Source of the DNA: Akkermansiaceae bacterium UBA6138 | GTDB lineage: Bacteria > Verrucomicrobiota > Verrucomicrobiia > Verrucomicrobiales > DEV007 | Assembly: GCA_002422425.1 (NCBI GenBank) | Contig: DIVG01000020.1 | Span: forward strand, 1 to 24,891 | Direction: 5' to 3' | Length of the DNA: 24,891 nt | Part shown: in pieces, positions 1-5,776 of the stretch | How positions within the stretch are numbered: the first letter of the stretch is position 1 | Layout: each line of letters opens with the position of its first letter | Notes under the pieces: model-generated | The model's database searches: none | Told to the model about the DNA's origin: nothing | Seen by the model: the letters and a program-made list of their open reading frames with translations, nothing else | Made by a program: the position numbers and the translations under genes

Positions 1-239
1 AACAGTATTTATTCGTATGACCGTCCGAAGTGATATCAGTTCGACGGTCGAACCCGAGAATACGTAAATAACCCCGTCCTGACAAGGAATATTCGGATAA
101 AGGTGCGCATATCAGAGTGCCGAAGAGGGCGGGAATTTGGCCTGGGTTCCCTCCCTGATATCACGGCCTCAGAAGCCCTGACCCGTGGATGAGCGGCGAA
201 TGACTGCGAGGGGGGGCCGTGGGCGTTTTTTAAGAAATT
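1..239. other. Intergenic region upstream of integrase, with imperfect palindrome and inverted repeats
   Basis: I see no convincing gene here; the minus-strand open frames lack recognisable protein features. The stretch contains an extended imperfect palindrome (about 6-70) and a 10-base sequence, GTGATATCAG at 30-39, whose exact reverse complement lies at 155-164. In a classical integron this side of intI holds attI and then the cassettes. I looked for RYYYAAC and GTTRRRY core sites on both strands and found no proper pair, so attI is not assigned. The left window edge cuts the region. Confidence 0.5.
6..70. repeat. Extended imperfect palindrome with bulges
   Basis: The outer arms are TATTTA-TT-CGTAT (6-18) against ATACGTAAATA (60-70), pairing with two extra bases on the left. 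The inner arms are GACCGTC-C-GAA (19-29) against TTCGACGGTC (40-49), pairing over 10 bases with one bulged C. The centre is the palindrome TGATATCA (31-38). An overlapping shorter palindrome, GTTCGAC-G-GTCGAAC, lies at 39-53. A foldable, bulged, imperfect palindrome beside an integrase recalls an attC-type site. However, the expected AAC/GTT core boxes are not evident, so it may equally be an extragenic palindromic repeat or a regulator site. Confidence 0.45.
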
Positions 240-253
240 TGTTCTTCCGAACA
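240..253 (+). promoter_or_regulatory. Putative LexA (SOS) box upstream of the integron integrase
   Basis: The sequence TGTTC-TTCC-GAACA is an exact match to TGTTC-N4-GAACA, the LexA-binding motif reported for Verrucomicrobia. It lies 44 bases before the ATG at 298 that I favour as the intI start. LexA repression of integron integrases is known in other bacteria. The match and the position are seen in the sequence; that it binds LexA is inferred. Confidence 0.65.
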
Positions 254-297
254 CTTTTTTGGTTGACTCCCGGAAAAGAACTGTTTTTTTGGACACT

Positions 298-1704
298 ATG
301 AGCACGACCGAAACTCAAAAGAAGGCGCGTTGGTGTTGGCGGAAGGATCTCGCGGCCTTCCGCGGATTGACCGACCGGGAGCGAACCGGATTCCTCCTTG
401 TCCTGGAGTGGTTTGAAAACTTCAGATTGCGTCACGAGCTTTCAGCTGGGCGCGAGGCGGCAAAGTCTTTCTGGCGTTGCGAGGTGCTCGGCAAGGACCG
501 CCAGCGGGAACCCTGGCAACTTGAGCAATGGGAAGACGCCATCAAATGGTATTTGGCCTGGCTCGACGCCTGTGCCGAGGAAGGCGGCGATCACCGCAGC
601 CTGCGCGAGCGGGTCCGGGCGGCGGTGAATTCCGCCTGTTCGCGGCGCGGCCACGCGCCCCGGACCAAGGATACCTACGGACGCTGGGCCGCGCGATACG
701 CGGGTTTTGCGGGCGACGAGCGCGAAGTGATGCGCGAGGAAACCGCGACGCGTTTTCTCACGTCGGTGGTGGACGACGAGGATTGTGCCTACAGCACTCA
801 AAAACAGGCGCTCAACGCCTTGGCCTTCTTCTTCAAACACGTTCTGGGTCAAGAGGAACCGGTCTTCAACGTAAGGCTGAAAAAGACCGGAGCGCGCGTG
901 CCGGTGGTGCTTTCACAGGTTGAGACCCAGCGGCTTTTCGGGGCCTTGGAGAATCCCGATCCGGGCCCGGATCCAGCTTTGGCCACAGCGACGGCGTCCG
1001 AGTTATTGCCAAAAGACGTGCCAACTCCGAAAAAACACAACGCTCGATACGGCTTGGTCGCCCGCTTGCAGTATGGCGCGGGACTGCGCCTTTCGGAGGT
1101 GGTAAGGTTGCGGGTGAAGGATATCGATCTTGATCGCGGTACCGTGACGGTGCGGCTGGGCAAGGGCGACAAGGATCGAATGTCCGTGCTCCCGAAACGC
1201 CTTCGTGGAGAACTTGCTGAGCAAATCGAACGGGCTAGGGCGCTTTGGGAACAGGACCAGAGGGACGGCGTGGCGGGCGTCTACATTCCCGGTGCCCTGG
1301 CGCGGAAGTTCCGCAAAGCCGCGGAGTCGTTTGATTGGTTTTGGATCTTCCCGGCGAAGCAGCCATCGGTCGATCCGGAAAGCGGCCTCCGGCGCCGTCA
1401 TCACCTCCACGGGAAGGTCTACAACGAAGCGATCAAACGCGCGGCGGTGGAGGCGCGGATCGAGAAGCGGGTGACGAGCCACGCGCTGCGTCATTCCTTT
1501 GCCACGCACCTGCTCGAAGCGGGGACCGATCTGCGAACTATCCAGGAGATCCTCGGCCACGAAGACATCACCACGACCGAGATCTACCTGCACGTGGCGA
1601 CGGGGGCGAACGGGCTCGGGGTGGTGAGTCCGCTGGATCAGTTCCCGGCCGCCCCGCCTTGCGCGGTCCATTCGCTCACGCTTATGGCCACAGCGGCGGC
1701 GTGA
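298..1704 (+). CDS. intI: Integron integrase (IntI-type tyrosine recombinase)
   Basis: This is a site-specific tyrosine recombinase of the integron family, expected to recombine attC and attI sites. Counting from the ATG at 298 (468 aa), a core-binding domain starts near residue 101 (LRERVRAAVNSACSRRGHAP). The catalytic residues are visible: Arg264 (GAGLRLSE), a Lys in GKGDKDR (about 290-292), His395 and Arg398 (SHALRHSF), His421 (LGHED) and Tyr430 (TTEIYLHV). The extra segment specific to integron integrases (FWIFPAKQPSVD...RRRHHLHGKVY, about 348-376) is present, separating it from XerC/D. It is much longer than IntI1 (about 337 aa): there are about 100 extra N-terminal residues and a Pro-rich insertion near 218-247. 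A TTG at 259 would extend the frame by 13 residues, but it lies six bases after the LexA-type box, so I prefer 298. No clear ribosome-binding site is seen. Confidence 0.9.
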   Translation: MSTTETQKKARWCWRKDLAAFRGLTDRERTGFLLVLEWFENFRLRHELSAGREAAKSFWRCEVLGKDRQREPWQLEQWEDAIKWYLAWLDACAEEGGDHRSLRERVRAAVNSACSRRGHAPRTKDTYGRWAARYAGFAGDEREVMREETATRFLTSVVDDEDCAYSTQKQALNALAFFFKHVLGQEEPVFNVRLKKTGARVPVVLSQVETQRLFGALENPDPGPDPALATATASELLPKDVPTPKKHNARYGLVARLQYGAGLRLSEVVRLRVKDIDLDRGTVTVRLGKGDKDRMSVLPKRLRGELAEQIERARALWEQDQRDGVAGVYIPGALARKFRKAAESFDWFWIFPAKQPSVDPESGLRRRHHLHGKVYNEAIKRAAVEARIEKRVTSHALRHSFATHLLEAGTDLRTIQEILGHEDITTTEIYLHVATGANGLGVVSPLDQFPAAPPCAVHSLTLMATAAA

Positions 1705-2182
1705 GGCGTCGGAGGATTCTCCATTAGCCGCGAGCGGCGTAGCGTGTCAGCCTTTCCTCGGAGGTCGAATCCGCACACGAATGGGGTGAACTTTGCTCGG
1801 TGCGGACGGCGATGGTCGTGTACCGTTTCACAATCGCCGCAATCCCCGGATCCATTTCGTGTCGGCAATCGAAGCGGAGCGTATATCGATGCCGGCGGCA
1901 GTGGATTGATGCGTTTCAACACGAATGGCCGAACCCCCACCGACCCTGGGCCTTCGGCGGGAAGGGAGTCGAGAAGATGAGGGCGATTTTCTTACCGCTT
2001 TCCGCACGGAATAGCGCTGAAACGCTCCTGCCGCCTTCCGAAGGGGTCCGGATAGGCCACGCGTTCAATGCTCGTTGGAGGCCGCGTGAAGCCGAGGGGT
2101 TTTTATCGATCAAGCAAGCCCGAAGCGACTCACAAAGCTCTGCGGATCCCGGCATTAAATGTTCACTTGAGCAAAAACTCCC
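1705..2182. other. 478-base stretch with no recognisable gene downstream of intI
   Basis: Several short open frames exist on both strands, but none shows a recognisable domain, good start context or protein-like composition. Directly after the intI stop are two small inverted repeats: GGAG-GATT-CTCC (1711-1722) and GCCGC-GA-GCGGC (1727-1738), which may act as a weak terminator. I searched by eye for attC-like sites (RYYYAAC...GTTRRRY flanking a palindrome) and found none. Together with the adjacent hydrolase relic, the stretch looks like decayed DNA. Confidence 0.5.
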
Positions 2183-2356
2183 TCAACTCACTCCGCCATC
2201 AGTTCCTTCACCCGTGGCTCTCTCTTTCAGCACCTTCACGATCTCAGTGACTCCGGTGGCGGTCTCCCCGGCGGTGCTGGAATAGACCGCGTCGCCGTGT
2301 TCGACCATGGGGCGGCCCCGGTGTCCGGTGTTGTTGGTGCCTATCATCAAGACGAC
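2183..2356 (-). pseudogene. Relic of an SGNH/GDSL hydrolase
   Basis: The minus-strand frame between stops at 2357-2359 and 2183-2185 reads VVLMIGTNNTGHRGRPMVEH and ends in TGVTEIVKVLKERATGEGTDGGVS. IGTNNTGH is the conserved Gly/Asn block of SGNH hydrolases of the PAF-acetylhydrolase-like group, and the following TA-x-GVTEIVKVLKE fits the next helix. The N-terminal part with the GDS nucleophile and the C-terminal DxxH block are both absent, and the last dozen residues no longer resemble the family. I therefore read it as an internal fragment of a lost gene, sitting between the integrase and vapBC. It is unrelated in detail to the intact SGNH gene at 5777. Confidence 0.6.
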
Positions 2357-2402
2357 TCATGAAGCAACGAGGATCGGACCTCTCTACTTTGGTGGAATCG
2401 GA

Positions 2403-2834
2403 TTACGGAATCAAAACCAGTGAGCCTGCGCCGCCGACAACGCGTTCTGATGGGATTCCCGAATCGAAGGTAGCGAAAAAGATCCTGTTTTTCGCGGCAA
2501 GTCCCAGCAGATAGATATCAGTAACCTGTTTCGGGCCTATCCCTGCGAGGGAATGGAAAACGGTGGGATCATCAATGCTAACAGTATCACCAATGAAGCG
2601 ATGACATGACATTCCCCGTATCACCCGCAACTCTTCGAGAGCCGCTTCCGGCGAACCCGGGCCCTTGGGATAGGACGGATGACCGAAAATCCTAACAAAC
2701 CCGTTTTCAATGAGCGGGCAGGTAACTAGATCCACGCCCCTACGGGCATCCAGCCATTGCCGCGCCCGGAGATGATGCTCGTGCCGAGGGTCGATTCGCG
2801 CGATAAGCACGTTAAGATCGAGTAGAAAGGCCAT
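2403..2834 (-). CDS. vapC: VapC-type PIN-domain ribonuclease toxin
   Basis: A single PIN domain fills this 143-residue protein. The acidic residues expected to bind the metal are visible: Asp6 (LLDLNVL), Glu43 (LIENGF), Asp106 (QVTDIYLLGLA) and Asp124 (ATFDSG). PIN toxins of the VapC family cleave RNA, and free toxin arrests translation until bound by the cognate antitoxin. The gene begins three bases after the stop of the antitoxin gene, with a GAGGGAG sequence inside the antitoxin's end serving as ribosome-binding site, so the two are co-transcribed and probably translationally coupled. The specific RNA target cannot be read from sequence. Its place close to an integron integrase fits the common presence of toxin-antitoxin modules in such regions, although no attC site was found around it. 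Confidence 0.88.
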   Translation of the reverse strand: MAFLLDLNVLIARIDPRHEHHLRARQWLDARRGVDLVTCPLIENGFVRIFGHPSYPKGPGSPEAALEELRVIRGMSCHRFIGDTVSIDDPTVFHSLAGIGPKQVTDIYLLGLAAKNRIFFATFDSGIPSERVVGGAGSLVLIP

Positions 2835-2837
2835 GAA

Positions 2838-3092
2838 TCAGACTCCCTCGGACTCTCGCAGTTCATTGACGAGAGTGGTTGAGACAACCGTGGTGTCATC
2901 GGAAGCCGTCCGGAGAACGGGCCAGCCGCTTTCGTCCACACGGAAGCGTTGCTGACCGGATTCGACGGCGTTACCACGCAATTCACGCTCCAGCGCTCGT
3001 GTGAAAAGCGTCTTCAGGGAGACCCGTCGCCTCAGCGCTACTGCCTTTGCCTCTGCAAACAACTCGTCGGGAAGCTCCACCGTAGTTTTCAT
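2838..3092 (-). CDS. vapB: VapB-type antitoxin, N-terminal ribbon-helix-helix-like domain
   Basis: This 84-residue protein begins MKTTVELPDELFAEAKAVAL, the strand followed by helix pattern of a ribbon-helix-helix DNA-binding domain, with the second helix near residues 25-38 (LKTLFTRALEREL). The C-terminal half (about 45-84) is Val/Thr/Ser-rich and presumably forms the extended tail that wraps the toxin. It precedes the PIN toxin gene by three bases. By family precedent it neutralises the toxin and, with it, represses the shared promoter. An inverted repeat overlapping the putative -10 just upstream (3098-3112) is a candidate operator. No Shine-Dalgarno sequence is visible, and the start codon lies seven bases after the putative -10 element. 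Confidence 0.85.
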   Translation of the reverse strand: MKTTVELPDELFAEAKAVALRRRVSLKTLFTRALERELRGNAVESGQQRFRVDESGWPVLRTASDDTTVVSTTLVNELRESEGV

Positions 3093-3097
3093 ATGGG

Positions 3098-3127
3098 AAA
3101 CCGTACGGGTTTATGGGCCACTGTCAA
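3098..3127 (-). promoter_or_regulatory. vapBC promoter with overlapping operator-like inverted repeat
   Basis: On the minus strand a perfect -35 TTGACA (3122-3127) is followed after 16 bases by TACGGT (3100-3105), a poor -10 with T, A and final T conserved. The inverted repeat AAACC-GTACG-GGTTT (3098-3112) covers the -10. This is the arrangement expected for autoregulation by a VapBC complex. The vapB ATG follows seven bases after the -10. The assignment is by consensus only. Confidence 0.5.
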
Positions 3128-3149
3128 ATGGGCATGTCAGACAGACTAC

Positions 3150-3247
3150 TCCGAACTTCGGAACTCTCACGAGATCGGTGCCCCCCATTGTCCGGCCTCG
3201 GAGAGGCCAGCTACAGGACGCCACCCGGGAGCCGAACGGGAGTTCGG
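3150..3247. repeat. Cluster of three perfect inverted repeats between paaK-like and vapBC genes
   Basis: Three inverted repeats lie in the 181-base gap: TCCGAA-C-TTCGGA (3150-3162), GGCCTC-GGA-GAGGCC (3194-3208) and CCGAAC-GGGA-GTTCGG (3232-3247). The last two make good 6-bp stems. They lie downstream of the leftward CoA-ligase gene and could end its transcript, although no T-run follows either. The third also has the GAAC-N4-GTTC form of a Gram-positive-type LexA box, but its location offers no sensible target promoter. Confidence 0.4.
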
Positions 3248-3273
3248 GGCCTGCATTGGTTGAGCCCGCCCCC

Positions 3274-4545
3274 TCATTGCTTCACCCACCGCTTCGACTT
3301 GAACTCGAACCTCGGGAGCGACCCTTCTTCCACGACCCGCACGGGAATCCGCAGAGTGAACGCATCCGCCAACTCGCGCTGGACCCGCTCGGCGAGATCA
3401 GGTCGGGCCTTTCCGTCCGCTTCGATGCTGACCTCAAGTTCGGCCATTGACTGGCGGGTCGTCTGGATGACCTGAAATTCGATTACCTCGGGAAACCCGC
3501 GGATGATTTTCTCCACGGCGGTGGGGTAAACATTGACCCCGCGAATCACGACCATCTCGTCGACCCGCCCGAGGACTCCGCCCTCGAGGCAGAAGATCGG
3601 TTCGTCTCCGCCGGGAGCCTTGAAAAACGTTTTCTCGACGAGGTCGCCGGTCCGGTAGCGCAGGAGCGGGGAGGCGGTGCGGGTCAGAGTGGTGAGAACG
3701 AGTTCCCCTCGCTGGCCCGGCGCAACCTCGCGGTGGGTCTCCCGATCGATGATTTCGGCGTAGTAGGCCTCTTCGATGACGCAGAGGCTTAACGGCTTCT
3801 CAGGGTGCTCGTAGGTAACGGGACCGGTCTCGGTCATGCCGTGATGGTCGAAAATACGGGCGCCTTTCCACAATTCGGAGAGTCGCTCGCGCACTTCCGG
3901 GATGCTGCCTCCGGGCTCGCCCGCGACGATGATCTTTGAGAGCCGGTAGGCCGCTGTCTCGTCGTTGTGGTGCGAGGCGAAGAGCTCGCCGAGCCGCATC
4001 GCATAGGTCGGAGTGCAGCAGAGAACCTCAACCTCGTGTGCGACCATGGCCTGGAGCCGTGCCTTGCTGCTGAGACCGCCGCCGGGGATGGAGAGATTCC
4101 CCCGCCGCGTCGCCGACTCGAAGGCGGTCCAGAATCCAAGAAAAGGACCGAAGGAAAAAGCGAAGAAAATTTTGTCCGGGGGCGCGACTCCGGCGGCCTC
4201 GTAGACGCGGTCCCAGCAGTCGAGCATCGCTGCCCAGCTCTCCGCCGTGTCGAGTGAGGGGAGCGGGCCGCGCGTCGTGCCGCTGCTCTGGCAGTAGCGG
4301 GAATAGCGCTCGAAGGGATAGGTCAGATTCGATCCGTAGGGGGGGAACTCCTCGCGATCCCAGACGAGGTCCATCTTCGAGGTGAAGGGCATCTGCGCCG
4401 AGAAGGCGGCGAGAGTGACCGGTCCGGAGCCGAGACCCGCTTTCCCGAGCCGCTCGCGGTAAAAGGCGTTGCCGGCGCGCAGCTCGTCGAGGAGAGCGCC
4501 GAGGCGCTCTGTCTGGACGGCTTCGATACGACTGCGATCAGGCAT
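3274..4545 (-). CDS. PaaK-family aryl/acyl-CoA ligase (phenylacetate-CoA ligase-like)
   Basis: This 423-residue protein belongs to the ANL adenylate-forming superfamily. It is close in length and motifs to phenylacetate-CoA ligases, which activate an aromatic carboxylate with ATP and then attach CoA. The ATP-binding loop SSGTTRGPL is at about 87-95, the acid-activating motif HHGMTETGP at 234-242, YRTGDLV at 297-303 and GRVDEMVVIRGVNVYP at 326-341. The C-terminal end has LPRFEFKSKRW, with lysines where PaaK proteins have the adenylation lysine. The substrate is not determinable; the family also includes enzymes for other aryl acids. It is the last of a leftward set after a thioesterase and a membrane protein, 34 bases after the latter. 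No Shine-Dalgarno sequence is seen before the ATG. Confidence 0.82.
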   Translation of the reverse strand: MPDRSRIEAVQTERLGALLDELRAGNAFYRERLGKAGLGSGPVTLAAFSAQMPFTSKMDLVWDREEFPPYGSNLTYPFERYSRYCQSSGTTRGPLPSLDTAESWAAMLDCWDRVYEAAGVAPPDKIFFAFSFGPFLGFWTAFESATRRGNLSIPGGGLSSKARLQAMVAHEVEVLCCTPTYAMRLGELFASHHNDETAAYRLSKIIVAGEPGGSIPEVRERLSELWKGARIFDHHGMTETGPVTYEHPEKPLSLCVIEEAYYAEIIDRETHREVAPGQRGELVLTTLTRTASPLLRYRTGDLVEKTFFKAPGGDEPIFCLEGGVLGRVDEMVVIRGVNVYPTAVEKIIRGFPEVIEFQVIQTTRQSMAELEVSIEADGKARPDLAERVQRELADAFTLRIPVRVVEEGSLPRFEFKSKRWVKQ

Positions 4546-4579
4546 GGCGGGCGGGAGTGGTTCGCCTGACCGGAGCCGA

Positions 4580-5149
4580 TCAGAGGCGCGGCGAATCGGA
4601 CGGTGAGGACGGCTCGACGACTGCGACTTTGTCCGCCGGTTTGGCCGGGGCGGCGTGGACGGGCTTGAACTTGGTCACGAGGTAACCGCCGGCGGCCGCC
4701 ATGAAGAGGCCGAGGATGAAGGGCCAGCGAATCTTACCCCAATCCTGGGCCATCGAGATGGAGACGATCGCGTTGACGATGGGAGCCCCCGCAAAGATGA
4801 TGGCCATGACCACGCCGGGAGCGTTTTGGATCTTTGCCGAGAGGGCGGCGCCGAGGGCGAGAAGAACGAAAAACGCCCCGATCGCCCCGAGGATGCCGGC
4901 GAAGAGTGAGAGCCAGAGGCCCTTGGCGGGGAAGCTCCAGTCCGTCCCCTTGAACATCAGCATCGCGATAGGCGCGAGCACGGCGGTGAGGAAGTAGGCG
5001 ACCCCGACAAAGAGAAAGGCTTTGTAGCGACCGTTCACGGGATCGGCCATTCCGATCTGGCCCATGTGTAGGAAGATGCCGTAGAGGCCCCAGGTCACAA
5101 CGGTGCCGAGGGCGAAGACTAGCCAGGAATAACTGCTCATGGGATCCAT
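4580..5149 (-). CDS. EamA/DMT-like integral membrane protein
   Basis: This is a 189-residue hydrophobic protein with about five membrane segments: near 8-28, 45-65, 75-100, 110-130 and 140-160. A hydrophilic, Ala/Pro/Lys-rich cytoplasm-like tail of about 28 residues follows. The Gly/Ala-rich helices and the pattern WGLYGIFLHMGQ and IQNAPGVVMAIIFAGAPIVNAIVS resemble the drug/metabolite transporter (EamA) superfamily. It is about half of a ten-helix EamA protein, so it would need to dimerise. The gene begins 30 bases after the thioesterase stop and is followed by the CoA ligase. A promoter with a -10 (TATATT) four bases before the ATG suggests that it can be transcribed on its own. A second in-frame ATG at 5140 is a plausible alternative start. 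The substrate is unknown. Confidence 0.65.
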   Translation of the reverse strand: MDPMSSYSWLVFALGTVVTWGLYGIFLHMGQIGMADPVNGRYKAFLFVGVAYFLTAVLAPIAMLMFKGTDWSFPAKGLWLSLFAGILGAIGAFFVLLALGAALSAKIQNAPGVVMAIIFAGAPIVNAIVSISMAQDWGKIRWPFILGLFMAAAGGYLVTKFKPVHAAPAKPADKVAVVEPSSPSDSPRL

Positions 5150-5153
5150 CAGG

Positions 5154-5183
5154 AATATAGTATTTGAAAAAAGAGAGGTTCAA
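5154..5183 (-). promoter_or_regulatory. Putative promoter of the EamA-like/CoA ligase genes
   Basis: On the minus strand TTGAAC (5178-5183) is followed after 18 bases by TATATT (5154-5159, five of six consensus bases). It overlaps the last codons of the thioesterase gene. The first ATG of the next gene follows four bases after the -10, and a second ATG 13 bases after it, so the transcript would be leaderless or nearly so. Confidence 0.4.
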
Positions 5184-5650
5184 GCGCTGATCGCGCCCTC
5201 CGGCGCAACTTCCAGTTTTTCGCGCCATTCATCGGGGATCGCAACCGCTTTCATGCGCCGCGTTTCCGCGTCGAAGGAGACACATACCACCGTAAATCGG
5301 CCGGTCGCGGCGATGACGCGCCGGGCGGGCGAGTCGGGGTTCTTCCAGAACTGAAAAAAATACTTCACGCTCTTGGAGCGAATTTCCTCAACGAGGATCT
5401 CGATCTCCACCTCCTCTTCAAAATGGAGCGGTAGCCTGAAGTCCGCCGAGGCCTGGACGCGTGGCCATCCGACGTGGGGCCCGTCGCCCCCGGTGCCGTG
5501 TTGGAAGGGATGCACCGAGAAGCCGAGCGAACGGTAAAAGGCATGTTCGGCCACCTCCATGAAGCGGAAGAAATTCGAGAAATGCATGATCCCCGCCACA
5601 TCCGTGTCAGCAAACTCGACCCGGCGGCGATAGAGAAAACGATAAGCCAT
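5180..5650 (-). CDS. Hotdog-fold acyl-CoA thioesterase (YbgC / 4-hydroxybenzoyl-CoA thioesterase family)
   Basis: From the ATG at 5650 the protein has 156 residues and starts MAYRFLYRRRVEFADTDVAGIMHFSNFFRFMEVAEHAFYRSLGF. The DTDxxGIMHFSNFFRFME block with Asp17 is the catalytic signature of the 4HBT/YbgC hotdog thioesterases, which hydrolyse acyl- or aryl-CoA to free acid and CoA. The frame is open further upstream to 5776 with ATGs at 5776 and 5713. I choose 5650 because family homology begins there; no start has a convincing ribosome-binding site. It is first in a leftward set with a membrane protein and a CoA ligase, which suggests a shared acyl-CoA substrate, though this is inference. Confidence 0.82.
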   Translation of the reverse strand: MAYRFLYRRRVEFADTDVAGIMHFSNFFRFMEVAEHAFYRSLGFSVHPFQHGTGGDGPHVGWPRVQASADFRLPLHFEEEVEIEILVEEIRSKSVKYFFQFWKNPDSPARRVIAATGRFTVVCVSFDAETRRMKAVAIPDEWREKLEVAPEGAISA

Positions 5651-5776
5651 GGGCTGAACTTGGCGGAGGCGGCGGTAAAATGCAACGAGAGAGAGGATCG
5701 TCCGTTGCGCCATCGGGTAAGATTTCCGCTTGAGTTCCGCTCCTGAATCCGTTGAAGTGCGTCCACCAAAAACCAC

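Noticed and set aside
259..297. TTG start at 259 for the integrase
   Set aside because: It would place the start six bases after the LexA-type box, leaving no room for a promoter, and the added residues show no family similarity.
1705..2402. Possible integron cassettes or attC sites between intI and vapBC
   Set aside because: I searched for RYYYAAC and GTTRRRY boxes around palindromes on both strands and found no valid pair.
3232..3247. GAAC-N4-GTTC palindrome as a Gram-positive-type LexA box
   Set aside because: The motif form differs from that expected for Verrucomicrobia, and it sits behind a gene end, not at a promoter; it is better explained as a hairpin.
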